DNA of 64,000 nucleotides from Flammeovirgaceae bacterium UBA4465 (GTDB taxonomy: Bacteria > Bacteroidota > Bacteroidia > Cytophagales > Cyclobacteriaceae), in the NCBI GenBank assembly GCA_905182375.1, contig CAJJBF010000001.1, positions 124,001 through 188,000 of the forward strand. The letters run 5' to 3'. How positions within the stretch are numbered: the stretch's first letter is position 1; each line of letters begins with the position of its first letter. The translations under genes were made by a program, and so were the position numbers. The notes beneath the pieces were generated by a model, which did not search any database, had not been told where the DNA came from, and was given only the letters and a program-made list of their open reading frames with translations. Shown here piece after piece: positions 46,618 through 55,832 of the stretch.

Positions 46618-46650
46618 AAAAATGAGATTCAATGAATCTCATTTTTTATT
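46618..46650 (+). terminator. Bidirectional intrinsic terminator between rpmA and an HNH gene
   Basis: AAATGAGATTC / GAATCTCATTT stem with a 3-base loop, T-rich on both sides. It ends the rplU-rpmA transcript and also overlaps the stop codon of the convergent HNH gene. Confidence 0.9.
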
Positions 46651-47155
46651 TTAATCCTATATCAAGATGCTCAGGATACTTTTTCTTTGGCCTGCCCGGT
46701 AAAACTGTGGTTTCTTTAAATCCATTGGCGTATAACTTCTTTCTCGTTTTCCAAACTTTAAAATTATTCTTATTTCCCATCTCAAATTGCCATCTCATAT
46801 GTTGTGATGCGGTCATCCACAAGAGGTTTTCTGCTCTATTATTTCGGGGATTATTGTCTTTATGAATAATCATGATTTTTGTCTCATCATCATTAGGTAC
46901 ATATAGTTTGGCCACTTCTTTATGGGGATAAATTGTCCTCCTCTTTTTGTCATCACTCATCAGATCAAGAAAGTAACACTTACATTTCTTATTCCATCTC
47001 TGACACATAATTTTACTTTTTAATCTCATTTCAGTTTTACTCCCTGAATGCCATACTTTTCGAGCAATACTTTTTATTTTACCTTGATTCGAAATTAAAT
47101 AATTTTTAAAATTTGGGATCTGACCCCACTTTTCTTTTGATTTTGAGACTTTCAT
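46646..47155 (-). CDS. NUMOD4/HNH endonuclease-like protein
   Basis: A 169-residue protein with an N-terminal NUMOD4-type DNA-binding motif (KWGQIPNFKNYLISNQGKIKS, about 10-30) and the HNH motif region IIHKDNNPRNNRAENLLWMTASQHM, in which H, N and N are the metal and catalytic residues (HNH_3 type). Such genes are free-standing homing-type endonucleases or phage-derived nucleases. It interrupts an otherwise conserved ribosomal-protein neighbourhood and is alone, without a phage or intron context. Its stop codon lies inside the terminator at 46618-46650. It probably arrived by horizontal transfer. Confidence 0.7.
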   Translation of the reverse strand: MKVSKSKEKWGQIPNFKNYLISNQGKIKSIARKVWHSGSKTEMRLKSKIMCQRWNKKCKCYFLDLMSDDKKRRTIYPHKEVAKLYVPNDDETKIMIIHKDNNPRNNRAENLLWMTASQHMRWQFEMGNKNNFKVWKTRKKLYANGFKETTVLPGRPKKKYPEHLDIGLK

Positions 47156-47237
47156 CCTTAGTTTGAGTGAATTGAAAAACTCGAATTGATTTTAGCAACA
47201 ATACTAATATATGAATTATTTTATAATAAATATGCTT

Positions 47238-47261
47238 TTTTTGATTTTTTGAAATCAAAAA
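47238..47261. other. 10-bp A/T inverted repeat (hairpin) upstream of the HNH gene
   Basis: TTTTTGATTT and AAATCAAAAA flank a 4-base loop. It is T-rich but lies upstream of the minus-strand HNH gene and of the plus-strand DUF4286 gene, so its role as a terminator or boundary is unclear. Confidence 0.4.
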
Positions 47262-47389
47262 TGCCCCATGACTCCTCTCAGTTGAAGAGCGTCTATGTAT
47301 CCTTAAAAAATATTAATCAGATTATTTTTAATTCATGACACATCCATTGAAACTTTAAATAACTTTGTAAACTAACTGAATTCATAAAT

Positions 47390-47695
47390 ATGTTCGTCTA
47401 CAATATAACCTTCAATGTAGAACCTCCAATCGAATCCGAATGGCTAAAGTGGATGAAAAACGAACATATATTAGATATCCTCGGCACCCAACATTTTACC
47501 GAACATCGTATATTAAGGCTGATTAACGAACATCCTGATGCCTCAGGAACTACTTATGCCGTCCAATTTACAGCAACAAATATTGCTGATGTTCAACAAT
47601 ACCTGACCAACCAAGGCACCATACTACAAAACGAGCTGAGGGCTAAGTTTGGTGAAAAAGTATTGTCATTCACAACCCTTCTAGAGGAAATTTAA
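47390..47695 (+). CDS. DUF4286-family protein
   Basis: A 101-residue soluble protein beginning MFVYNITFNVEPPIESEWLKWM, which matches the DUF4286 family of Bacteroidota (ferredoxin-like fold, two beta-alpha-beta units). It has no catalytic motif and its function is unknown. A TAACTTTG element lies 22 bases upstream. It overlaps the converging acetyltransferase gene by four bases at the stop. Confidence 0.75.
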   Translation: MFVYNITFNVEPPIESEWLKWMKNEHILDILGTQHFTEHRILRLINEHPDASGTTYAVQFTATNIADVQQYLTNQGTILQNELRAKFGEKVLSFTTLLEEI

Positions 47696-48141
47696 AAATC
47701 AATATTACAATTGATCCATTCATGCCCAAACTGAGTGGGGTAATGCTTTTTATAAAAATTAATAGCACTCTCGTTCCAATTAAGAACCTGCCACATCATA
47801 CCCGTACATTGTGTAGCCTTTGCTGTTTTTAAAACCTCATCGAATAACATCTTACCTATCCCTTGTCTCCTCAAAGATTCTTTTACGACCAGGTCTTCCA
47901 AATAAAGACGCCTTCCCTTCCAGGTCGAATATCTCGTATAATAAATAGCAGTCCCAACAATAAAGCCTTTATTTACCGCAACATAAAAATCAAAGATCGC
48001 GGATTCACCAAAGCCGTCCACTTCCATTTGGCCAACACTATTTTCAACTTCCTCCAATGCTTTTTCATAAATGGCCAATTCTTTGATCAAGCCTAAAACT
48101 TGAGCTAAATCTTTTTGAACCCCTTTCCTGATCGAAATCAT
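47692..48141 (-). CDS. GNAT-family N-acetyltransferase
   Basis: The 149-residue protein has the GNAT fold: an N-terminal strand-helix, the central beta-strand LEDLVVKESLRRQGIGKMLFDEVLKTA with the RQGIGK acetyl-CoA pyrophosphate loop, then WQVLNWNESAINFYKKH. The length and the C-terminal INFYKKHYP signature resemble the spermidine/diamine acetyltransferase (SAT) subfamily, but the polyamine-binding residues cannot be confirmed. It stands alone on the minus strand. Confidence 0.8.
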   Translation of the reverse strand: MISIRKGVQKDLAQVLGLIKELAIYEKALEEVENSVGQMEVDGFGESAIFDFYVAVNKGFIVGTAIYYTRYSTWKGRRLYLEDLVVKESLRRQGIGKMLFDEVLKTAKATQCTGMMWQVLNWNESAINFYKKHYPTQFGHEWINCNIDF

Positions 48142-48283
48142 ATTTTAAAAATTAAAAAGTTATCATAAAAGTAAAATGGGACAGGTTTTCATAAATATCC
48201 AACACCTTCTTCAATAAAATTTATTCATATGGTAAGAGCAATCAATTCATATTGTGAGGATTTGTTCCAGTAAGAAAACATAG

Positions 48284-49561
48284 CTATTTTTCAATAAAAT
48301 CAAATCCCAAATAAGGCTGCAGTACAGCAGGCATTTTAATGCCCTTACTTGTTTGATTATTTTCAAGTATTGAAGCTAAAATTCGTGGTACCGCCAAAGC
48401 GCTTCCATTTAAGGTATGTGCGAGTTGTTTTTCACCTCCATTAGTTTTATACCTCAGTTTTAGCCGATTGGCCTGATAATTCTCAAAATTTGAAACTGAA
48501 CTCACTTCTAGCCATTTTTTCTGACCCCCAGAGTATACTTCAAAATCATACGTAATCGTAGCGGTAAACCCTAAATCCTTACCACACAATCTTAACATTC
48601 GATAAGGTAATTCCAATGAGGCTATTACATCTTCCACATGTAGTTTCATTTCCTCCAAGACCGCATAAGAATCTTCTGGTTTTGCAATTTGCACTACCTC
48701 TACTTTATCAAACTGATGAAGTCTATTGAGACCTCGCACATCAGTACCCCATGATCCCGCCTCTCTTCTAAAACAAGGCGTATATCCAATCATTTTAATG
48801 GGAAAATCAGCTTCTGCTAACAAAGCATCTCTATAAATATTGGTAAGAGGTACTTCTGCCGTCGGTATCAAGTAAAGGTTAGTATCAGATAAATGGTACA
48901 TCTGCCCTTCTTTATCAGGCAACTGCCCCGTAGCTAAACCTGATACCTCATTGACCAAGATAGGTGGCTGAACCTCTTGATAATCCGCGGCAATCCCTTT
49001 ATCCAAAAAATAGTTAACCAAACCCCTGACCAATCGTGCACCTTGTGCCTTATAAAAAGGGAATCCTGCACCCGTAATTTTATTTCCTATATTAAAATCA
49101 ACCAATCCATAATCCTTGATCAATTCCCAATGCGGTTGATGATCTACTTCTAATTGCGGAAAATCGCCTTTTTGAAATAGTAATTCATTGTCCTCCTCAC
49201 TTTGACCTGCCACCACTTTTTCATTTGGGATATTTGGCAACTCATATAATTTCTCCTTCAACGCCTTTTCAATATCTTGAAGTTGCTCAGATAAAACCTT
49301 ACCACGCTCTTTAATTTCAGTAGTTTCTAATTTTATTTTTTGAGCTTCCGTTTTATGCCCCGACTGCATTAAAACCCCTATCTTCTTCGAAAGTTGATTC
49401 GAACGGCTCAATGTATCATCCAGTGTCCCTTGTACTTCCTTTCGTTGGTCATCTAACTCAATAATATGCCTTAATTGCTCATCAGGCTCCAGAAAACCCC
49501 TTTTCCTGAGGCCTAAAACATATCTTCCAAAATTTTCTTTGATCTCGCGGACTAACAGCAT
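48284..49561 (-). CDS. serS: Seryl-tRNA synthetase
   Basis: The 425-residue class IIa enzyme charges tRNA-Ser. An N-terminal antiparallel coiled coil (about 1-115, LRHIIELDDQRKEVQGTLD... KIGVLMQSG) binds the long variable arm. The catalytic core has motif 2 (FRREAGSWGTDVRGLNRLHQFDKVEV), where the Arg residues bind ATP, and motif 3 (TLNGSALAVPRILASILE). The ending DFIEK is the usual C-terminus of the family. It is monocistronic. Confidence 0.96.
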   Translation of the reverse strand: MLLVREIKENFGRYVLGLRKRGFLEPDEQLRHIIELDDQRKEVQGTLDDTLSRSNQLSKKIGVLMQSGHKTEAQKIKLETTEIKERGKVLSEQLQDIEKALKEKLYELPNIPNEKVVAGQSEEDNELLFQKGDFPQLEVDHQPHWELIKDYGLVDFNIGNKITGAGFPFYKAQGARLVRGLVNYFLDKGIAADYQEVQPPILVNEVSGLATGQLPDKEGQMYHLSDTNLYLIPTAEVPLTNIYRDALLAEADFPIKMIGYTPCFRREAGSWGTDVRGLNRLHQFDKVEVVQIAKPEDSYAVLEEMKLHVEDVIASLELPYRMLRLCGKDLGFTATITYDFEVYSGGQKKWLEVSSVSNFENYQANRLKLRYKTNGGEKQLAHTLNGSALAVPRILASILENNQTSKGIKMPAVLQPYLGFDFIEK

Positions 49562-49788
49562 TTCCTTAATTTTTTTATAGGTTACAAAGAAACCCTTAGA
49601 ATGGCAATAAAGCGAAAATATATACGCTCAATCTTATAGATACATAAAAAAAACCTTAATATTTGTTTATATTTACAACTTGCTATATTATTGCAACTCT
49701 AACCAATGAAGATCTAAGACCAAATTATTCTAGGTCAGATCATATCTTTATACACATCCAGATTATTTATATCCACTAGTTACCTTTT

Positions 49789-51408
49789 ATGCACACATTA
49801 GATGAATTAACCGTTCGGTTGCTTTCTGAATTAATAGAAATCGCCGAGGGACTTGGCCTCAAAAATGCCAAAAAAGAGTCGAAACAAGACCTTATTTATA
49901 AAATTTTAGATATACAAGCTACCCTTCCCGAAAGTGAAGTCAGCGCGCCTATTGCTGAAAAAGAAATCAAAACAGCTCCTAAAAAGAGACCTCCAAATCC
50001 CAATACCAAAAAAGTAAACCAACCAACAGCAACATCTCGCCCTCCAGAAGTAAAGGATGGTACCTCAAAACTATTGGCTTCCCTAGATCTTAATTTAAAG
50101 GACGGAGATAAAAAAGAAATTCAACCTGCTGCAACCAATACTCCTGTGACAAAAGTAGAAGCAAGAGAGAAAAAGCCCTTAAATCAAGAAAAAACAGAAA
50201 AAAAACCTGAAAGGAGAGAGAAAAATGAACGGGATATCGCCCGAGATGAAGCTCGAGCCAAAAAAGATGAATACCTTAAAAATATAAAAGAGTTTGAAGG
50301 TATTATTGAAAACGAAGGTGTTCTTGAAACCCTTCAAGATGGCTATGGCTTTTTAAGATCGAGTGATTACAACTATTTGGCCTCTCCAGACGACATTTAT
50401 GTATCCCCCTCTCAAATCAAACTATTCGGTTTGAAAACAGGTGATACAGTCAAAGGTGAAATTAGACCTCCCAAAGACGGTGAAAAATACTTCGCCCTAT
50501 TGAAAGTCTCCTCCGTAAACGGTAAGACTACTGAAGAAATTAGGGATCGGGTTGCTTTCGAATACTTGACTCCATTATTTCCACAAGAAAAGCTCAACCT
50601 CAGTACGAAACCTGATAATTATTCAACCAGAATTTTAGATCTGTTCGCTCCCATTGGAAAAGGACAACGAGGTATGATTGTCGCCCAGCCAAAAACAGGT
50701 AAGACCGTGTTGCTCAAGAATGTAGCCAATGCGATCGCTGAAAATCATCCAGAATGCTTCCTGATCATATTACTTATTGATGAGCGACCAGAGGAAGTCA
50801 CCGATATGGCGCGCTCTGTAAAAGCAGAAGTCATTGCCTCTACTTTTGATGAACAAGCGGAAAGACACGTAAAGGTGGCCTCAATGGTATTGGAAAAAGC
50901 CAAAAGAATGGTAGAATGCGGTCATGATGTCGTGATTTTACTTGATTCGTTGACGCGCTTGGCGCGAGCCTACAATACCGTCGTTCCTTCGTCAGGAAAA
51001 ATACTTTCAGGAGGTGTTGACGCCAATGCATTACACAAACCCAAAAGGTTTTTCGGTGCCGCTCGAAATGTTGAAAATGGCGGTTCTTTAACCATTATAG
51101 CTACTGCATTAATCGATACCGGATCTAAAATGGATGAAGTTATTTTTGAAGAATTTAAAGGAACTGGCAATATGGAGCTTGTTTTAGATAGGAAGTTATC
51201 TAACAAACGCGTTTATCCTGCCATTGACGTTCCAGGTTCTGGTACGAGAAGAGAGGATCTATTAATGGATAAAGAAGAACTCAGTCGTGTTTGGATTTTG
51301 CGCAAGTTCATGAATGACATGACCAGCCCCGAAGCGATGGAATTCTTATTGAGCCGTATGAAAGGCACCCGAAATAATGACGAATTTTTGGTTTCCATGA
51401 ACGGATAA
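49789..51408 (+). CDS. rho: Transcription termination factor Rho
   Basis: Rho is the hexameric RNA helicase that ends transcription and limits antisense RNA. The 539-residue protein has the N-terminal SAP-like Rho_N domain ([20 protein letters not shown]), a charged, Lys/Glu/Pro-rich insert from about 57 to 165, the CSD-like RNA-binding domain ([20 protein letters not shown]), and the RecA-type motor with Walker [11 protein letters not shown], Walker [17 protein letters not shown] and the C-terminal [14 protein letters not shown]-like arm (Arg finger region). The E. coli protein has 419 residues, and the insert explains the difference. Such inserts are common in Bacteroidota. Confidence 0.96.
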   Translation: MHTLDELTVRLLSELIEIAEGLGLKNAKKESKQDLIYKILDIQATLPESEVSAPIAEKEIKTAPKKRPPNPNTKKVNQPTATSRPPEVKDGTSKLLASLDLNLKDGDKKEIQPAATNTPVTKVEAREKKPLNQEKTEKKPERREKNERDIARDEARAKKDEYLKNIKEFEGIIENEGVLETLQDGYGFLRSSDYNYLASPDDIYVSPSQIKLFGLKTGDTVKGEIRPPKDGEKYFALLKVSSVNGKTTEEIRDRVAFEYLTPLFPQEKLNLSTKPDNYSTRILDLFAPIGKGQRGMIVAQPKTGKTVLLKNVANAIAENHPECFLIILLIDERPEEVTDMARSVKAEVIASTFDEQAERHVKVASMVLEKAKRMVECGHDVVILLDSLTRLARAYNTVVPSSGKILSGGVDANALHKPKRFFGAARNVENGGSLTIIATALIDTGSKMDEVIFEEFKGTGNMELVLDRKLSNKRVYPAIDVPGSGTRREDLLMDKEELSRVWILRKFMNDMTSPEAMEFLLSRMKGTRNNDEFLVSMNG

Positions 51409-51436
51409 AACCCACAATCTATAAAAAAGGCCTTTT

Positions 51437-52645
51437 TTATTTCCCCTCGACGTAATCTTTCAAGTAATCATATTTGCCAGATAGCCGGCCCCTCTCTGCT
51501 ACCGTTGCATTTGCAATCCTGCCCAATGTATCCTCCCCTATTAAATAAGGCAAGACATTATTAATAAGCTCGTCCCCAAAACTTTCTGAAGCATCTCTTG
51601 AAAGTTCACAAGGCAAATTGTCTACGGCCATTACCGTAATATTCGCCTCATCAGTCAAGGGCAATTCTACGACATCCTCACTTGGATTATAATCGTAAAT
51701 AGGCTCATCAATCGTACATGAGCGAAGAGTAGAAGGGATAGACCCCTGAATATCGCAAGTAATATCAGCAATGATTCTGATTTTGAAGTTATTTTTTAAG
51801 ACGTCCTCCCGCTCAAACAAAACGGGTGCCCTAGGGTCCCAATAGGCGCCAGCAATCAATACATCAGCTACTTGTGCATATTTTAAAAAATCCCCTTTAT
51901 AATCTTCTGGAGAGCTATAAAAAGAAGATCTGACAAATGATTCTCCGGATTTATGCTTACAATAATCTCTTGTATTGAGTTGGCAAAATACAGGAACATC
52001 AAATACACGCTCTATAAAAGCAGCAGGAGATACCATTTTAATGTTCATCGCCAAGAGGACTTCCATTACGCCTTTTGATACGCGACCTCCGCCCGTAATG
52101 GCAATTTTAATGGAGGGTAACTTCACTTTTGAGTATTCGGTTTTTAAATCTTCGAAATCAAAGCAATCATGGACCCGTTTGATGGTGAACAAGTTATACC
52201 TCTTTCCATAAGTCCATATGGCATTATAGGCACCTACGATACCTGCCCATCTCCCAAAGGCTACAATTCGATGGCCATGCTCATTGATCAATGCCTCATA
52301 ATCAATAATTCGAATATTTTTTTCTAAAATGGCACGCAATAAATTCCGGTTGTAGATCTGTTTTTTAATCGTGTGAGAAAAAAACAAATAGGTTTTATCA
52401 GCAATTAAAGAAAGTATAGGTACTTCTTTAACGCCCATCAAAATATCACAATCCTTAACAGAAGGAACAATCTCTATACCTTCCTTTCTATAGTCCTCAT
52501 CAGGATAACACCTGACGCTACTACTTTGGATCTTTATCCGCACCTTTGGAAAATCTCTCTGAATCTGTGCGGTCTGGGCAGGCGTAATGGGCACACGATG
52601 ATCTAACGGAACTTTTTCTTCCTTTATTATTCCTATTTGTATCAT
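51437..52645 (-). CDS. Saccharopine dehydrogenase-like NAD(P)-dependent oxidoreductase (Lys1/alanine dehydrogenase fold)
   Basis: The 402-residue protein combines an alanine dehydrogenase/transhydrogenase N-terminal domain (IGIIKEEKVPLDHRVPITPAQ) with a Rossmann NAD site (KIAITGGGRVSKGVMEVL). It resembles the Lys-forming saccharopine dehydrogenase of fungi (Lys1) that is found in many Bacteroidota. The reaction (saccharopine to lysine plus 2-oxoglutarate, or the reverse) is inferred from the family. A neighbouring lysine gene is absent, so lysine degradation or osmolyte roles are open. It is on the minus strand, about 30 bases from the convergent rho. Confidence 0.7.
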   Translation of the reverse strand: MIQIGIIKEEKVPLDHRVPITPAQTAQIQRDFPKVRIKIQSSSVRCYPDEDYRKEGIEIVPSVKDCDILMGVKEVPILSLIADKTYLFFSHTIKKQIYNRNLLRAILEKNIRIIDYEALINEHGHRIVAFGRWAGIVGAYNAIWTYGKRYNLFTIKRVHDCFDFEDLKTEYSKVKLPSIKIAITGGGRVSKGVMEVLLAMNIKMVSPAAFIERVFDVPVFCQLNTRDYCKHKSGESFVRSSFYSSPEDYKGDFLKYAQVADVLIAGAYWDPRAPVLFEREDVLKNNFKIRIIADITCDIQGSIPSTLRSCTIDEPIYDYNPSEDVVELPLTDEANITVMAVDNLPCELSRDASESFGDELINNVLPYLIGEDTLGRIANATVAERGRLSGKYDYLKDYVEGK

Positions 52646-52714
52646 TGAATCCGATTCATTATCATCATGAAAATACGGTTTTAGAAGGGTTACCTCATTA
52701 CTAAATTAAGCTTT

Positions 52715-52912
52715 TCACTTAGTTTTTTTATGGGGGATGTCTTGATCACTTAACTTCTTATCTTTGACGTTTTCATTTAAAAACTGATTGATTTGATCAA
52801 TATTTAAGCTAGATTTTATCTCCCCAAATTTATCAATTTTCAACTCTAACCCTTTTAATTTTTCATGAACTTGAGGTTGCTCATGCTCCTTTAGTTTTCT
52901 CTTTTTCTTCAT
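52715..52912 (-). CDS. Small conserved hydrophilic protein, 65 aa
   Basis: A Lys-rich, hydrophilic 65-residue protein (MKKKRKLKEHEQPQVHEKLKGLEL... DKKLSDQDIPHKKTK). It has no known domain, no membrane segment and no cysteines. Its start codon overlaps the gltX stop by four bases (ATGA), so it is translationally coupled to gltX and probably real. Related small proteins downstream of gltX occur in other Bacteroidota, as far as I recall. No function is known. Confidence 0.55.
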   Translation of the reverse strand: MKKKRKLKEHEQPQVHEKLKGLELKIDKFGEIKSSLNIDQINQFLNENVKDKKLSDQDIPHKKTK

Positions 52913-54456
52913 GGTAAGACTATTTTGATTTGATCAAATTGTACTATGGCATTTTGAATCCTTTTTGATATCTCAACAGGACCCAAAATTTCAATAATTT
53001 TCATTAAATCAGGTCCGGACCCCCCGCCCATGATGGATACCCTCAGCAATTGAAGCACCTTACCCGGATTCATTTGGATCGACGCCATGGTTTCTTGAAA
53101 TAATTCCTGTGCACTGTCACCATTGATTTCAGACAAAACAGCCAGTTTATTGGCATATGCATTCAGCGCCATTTTACTTTCTTCATTCCACTTTTTATGA
53201 ATCACTTTTTGATCATATGATTGAGGTTCATGAAAAATGAACTGGGCTTCACTGGCAAATTCTTGAGGAAAAGTAACTCTTTGAATAAATAATTCTACAA
53301 TCTGTTTACCTAGTTCGAGAGAGCACTCAAGGCCGTAATGGCTATGTAAATCTTTTATTAGTTCAAGTGCAAGCACTTCAATCTCCGTATTTTTTAGATA
53401 ATGCTGATTAAACCATTTCGCTTTATCGAAATCGAATTTTGTACCCGACTTGCCTATGCGCTCAATGGAAAAATTTGCAATCAGGGCCTTTAGATCAAAA
53501 ATTTCTTGATCCCCACCTGGGTTCCATCCCAATAAAGACAGAAAATTCACTAATGCATTTGAAGAAAATCCCATTTCTCTAAACCCTTGAAGGGTCTCTC
53601 CCGAAGTAGGATCGGTCCAATTAAGTGGGAAAATTGGAAATCCGCCCTTATCTGCTGCCCTTTTACTCAGTTTTCCATTGCCATCTGGTTTCATGATCAA
53701 AGGCAAGTGTGCGAAATCTGGCATGTCTGTCTCCCAATTAAACGCTTCATATAGCATCACATGGAGCGGAGCTGATGGGAGCCATTCTTCTCCACGAATA
53801 ACGTGAGTAATTTTCATTAAATGGTCATCTATGACATTGGCTAAATGATAGGTAGCCAATCCATCAGATTTTAAGAGTACCTTGTCATCTAGAGTTGAAG
53901 AGTGAACCAATACCCAACCCCTGACCAAATCATGGAATCTGATTTCTCTTTTATCGGGCATTTTGAAACGTACCACATAAGGTATCCCTACTTGTATTTT
54001 TTCCTTCACTTCTTCCTTTGAGAAAGTCAATGAATTCTTCATGGTTTTCCGTGAAGCGGAGTTATAATTAAGATTTAATACGCCTGCAACTTTTAATTTT
54101 TCGCGCATTTGATCAATTTCCTCAGGAGTATCAAAGGCATAATAAGCCTTTCCTTCGTCAATCAGCTGTTGTGTATATTTTTGATAAATTTTTTTTCTTT
54201 CAGATTGCCTGTAAGGACCATAATCACCTCCAATATCCGGACCTTCCTTGGGGTCAATACCACACCACGAAAGTGTTTCTTTAATATAGGCCTCGGCTCC
54301 AGCTACAAATCGTGCTTGATCGGTGTCTTCTATTCGTAAAATAAAAGTACCTCCCATTTTTTTTGCATAGAGATAATTGAAAATAGCTGTTCTCACTCCT
54401 CCGATATGCAATCCTCCCGTTGGACTAGGTGCAAATCTTACCCTTACCTGACTCAT
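52909..54456 (-). CDS. gltX: Glutamyl-tRNA synthetase
   Basis: The class I synthetase of 515 residues loads Glu on tRNA-Glu. The N-terminal HIGH-type motif is FAPSPTGGLHIGGVRTAIF and the KMSKS-type loop is GKLSKRAADKGGFP. The WCGIDPKEGPDIGG and GPYRQSERKKIYQKY blocks lie between. It has the anticodon-binding C-terminal helices (about 370-515), including MGGGSGPDLMKIIEILG. No sign of loss. It is coupled at its end to the small gene at 52715 and is followed upstream by the broken ridA. Confidence 0.96.
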   Translation of the reverse strand: MSQVRVRFAPSPTGGLHIGGVRTAIFNYLYAKKMGGTFILRIEDTDQARFVAGAEAYIKETLSWCGIDPKEGPDIGGDYGPYRQSERKKIYQKYTQQLIDEGKAYYAFDTPEEIDQMREKLKVAGVLNLNYNSASRKTMKNSLTFSKEEVKEKIQVGIPYVVRFKMPDKREIRFHDLVRGWVLVHSSTLDDKVLLKSDGLATYHLANVIDDHLMKITHVIRGEEWLPSAPLHVMLYEAFNWETDMPDFAHLPLIMKPDGNGKLSKRAADKGGFPIFPLNWTDPTSGETLQGFREMGFSSNALVNFLSLLGWNPGGDQEIFDLKALIANFSIERIGKSGTKFDFDKAKWFNQHYLKNTEIEVLALELIKDLHSHYGLECSLELGKQIVELFIQRVTFPQEFASEAQFIFHEPQSYDQKVIHKKWNEESKMALNAYANKLAVLSEINGDSAQELFQETMASIQMNPGKVLQLLRVSIMGGGSGPDLMKIIEILGPVEISKRIQNAIVQFDQIKIVLP

Positions 54457-54480
54457 ATATAACGCTAGTTTTTTACAATC

Positions 54481-54859
54481 TTAATGTACTGAGGCAATGC
54501 ATGAAATCTCAATGTTTCCATTTTTCGGTAATTTTGATACTTCAATAGTCTCGCGGGCAGGAGCATTTTTACTAAAATATTTTCCATAAATTTCATTGAT
54601 CTTGACAAAATCATCCATATCCCTTATGAAAATACTGCATTTGATCACCTTAGAAAAATCAGTTGACGCTTCCTTAAGTATCGCCCCTAAATTTTCCATA
54701 ACCTGGGTAGTTTCTGCTTCAATACTTCCTATTATTAAATCTTGTGTTTTGCTGTCAATAGCTCACTTGACCTGAGACATAAAGTAGACCATTCACCAAT
54801 GCCGCTTGACTGTAAGGGCCAATGGGATCTGGTGCATTTTCTGAGTAAATTATTTTCAT
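54481..54859 (-). pseudogene. ridA: RidA-family imine deaminase, frameshifted
   Basis: RidA (YjgF/YER057c/UK114) hydrolyses reactive enamine/imine intermediates from PLP enzymes. The 379-base span is 126 codons plus one base. The first frame starts at ATG 54859 and reads MKIIYSENAPDPIGPYSQA, then ALVNGLLYVSGQVSY to a TGA. The other frame (IDSKTQDLIIG, then EAETTQVMENLGAILKEA) runs to the conserved C-terminus (FVKINEIYGKYFSKNAPARE, then IEVSKLPKNGNIEISCIA). The catalytic Arg in APARETIEVSKLP and the rest are intact. The break falls at SGQV(A)ID, where one extra base (or a +1 step at TAT TGA C) explains it. Confidence 0.85.
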
Positions 54860-55198
54860 AATAATTGATTTGATTTAACAATTAGTTCTCCTACCTTCAA
54901 AGATAACGATCTCGAGTGAGCTAAGGCTCACAATGAATTGGAAATTTAATTGAGGGAATCCTAGTTAAGGGATCCATAGCGTTTCACAGATCACAAAATA
55001 GTGCGCCTTGATTGAGTCTTGGAAGTTAAGCTACGAGTTAAGTTTATAATCACGAGCAGAAGTAAGAGGCTATCAAGATTTACTCCACAGTAATCAGTAA
55101 AGACAAATCTCCTGGTTGATAACTCAGTTCGATTTCAGTTTTGTAATTTTACTATGTTCAATTAAACAGATCAATTTCATTATTTATATAAACAAGAA
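54860..55198. other. Non-coding stretch with a fragment of a histidine kinase
   Basis: Contains the short minus-strand remnant described separately. Otherwise AT-rich and unremarkable. Confidence 0.4.
55080..55172 (-). pseudogene. Tiny remnant of a histidine-kinase ATPase domain
   Basis: On the minus strand, EHSKITK and, one frame over, EIELSYQPGDLSLLITVE-stop resemble the N-box region of a HATPase_c domain (NxxKHSKATKIEIELSY... DNG) of NarX/LuxR-type sensor kinases. Only about 30 codons in two frames remain, so this is a decayed fragment of low confidence. Confidence 0.3.
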
Positions 55199-55765
55199 AT
55201 GAACAAATATTTAAAAAAACTAAATCAAAACGAAATTTTATTTCTCTTAGGTCTATTTACATATACAGTCGGTCAGTATTTAATTTTCATATATTTCAAT
55301 GATCTTGAAAAACTTCACAATCAAGAACCAATTGATTTTTCCCACTGGTTGATGATTTTCGGTGTTTTATTACTCATTCCTCAAATTGGAAATTTTCCCA
55401 AAAGTAGATGGAATTATATAAGTTCTCCAACATTAATACTTGGAATAGGTTTAATAATTGGGATGTGTGTCCTTGATTTTGTTTTTTGGAGTTTAAAAGA
55501 ACCTGAACTTAAAAGACAAGTATCTGAACATTTAATCAATACTCCAGAAATATGGAAACCTTTTATGAAATTTAATGGATTGTTATTCAATCTTGGATTA
55601 CTTACTTCAAGTTTTATTTATTACAAAAATTCAAAAACTGGAACTTTATTAGTTTTGATAGGTACATTAGTAATTTATATTGGTGGGGGATGGGTTAATG
55701 TTTTAGGTTATATAATCCTAACAATTGGATTTTATATCAATTTTATTAATTCAAGAAAATCTTGA
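55199..55765 (+). CDS. Hypothetical polytopic membrane protein, 188 aa
   Basis: A 188-residue protein with about five or six hydrophobic segments (near 12-32, 47-65, 77-97, 128-142, 146-160, 164-182) separated by short polar loops. It starts MNKYLKKLNQNEILFLLGLF and ends INFINSRKS. It does not match a family I can name. Its very AT-rich codon use, with many AAA/TTT/ATT codons, differs somewhat from the core genes around it and may mean recent arrival. It is flanked by the kinase remnant and by the 123-residue frame near glmS. Confidence 0.55.
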   Translation: MNKYLKKLNQNEILFLLGLFTYTVGQYLIFIYFNDLEKLHNQEPIDFSHWLMIFGVLLLIPQIGNFPKSRWNYISSPTLILGIGLIIGMCVLDFVFWSLKEPELKRQVSEHLINTPEIWKPFMKFNGLLFNLGLLTSSFIYYKNSKTGTLLVLIGTLVIYIGGGWVNVLGYIILTIGFYINFINSRKS

Positions 55766-55832
55766 ATAGGTTGTTCAGTTAAAAAACAACACTAAATCTC
55801 TAATGTCAAGAATAAATTTTCCTAAGGATTAA

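Noticed and set aside
47238-47261. 10-bp A/T hairpin as intrinsic terminator
   Set aside because: It is upstream of both flanking genes on their own strands, so there is no transcript it would clearly end.
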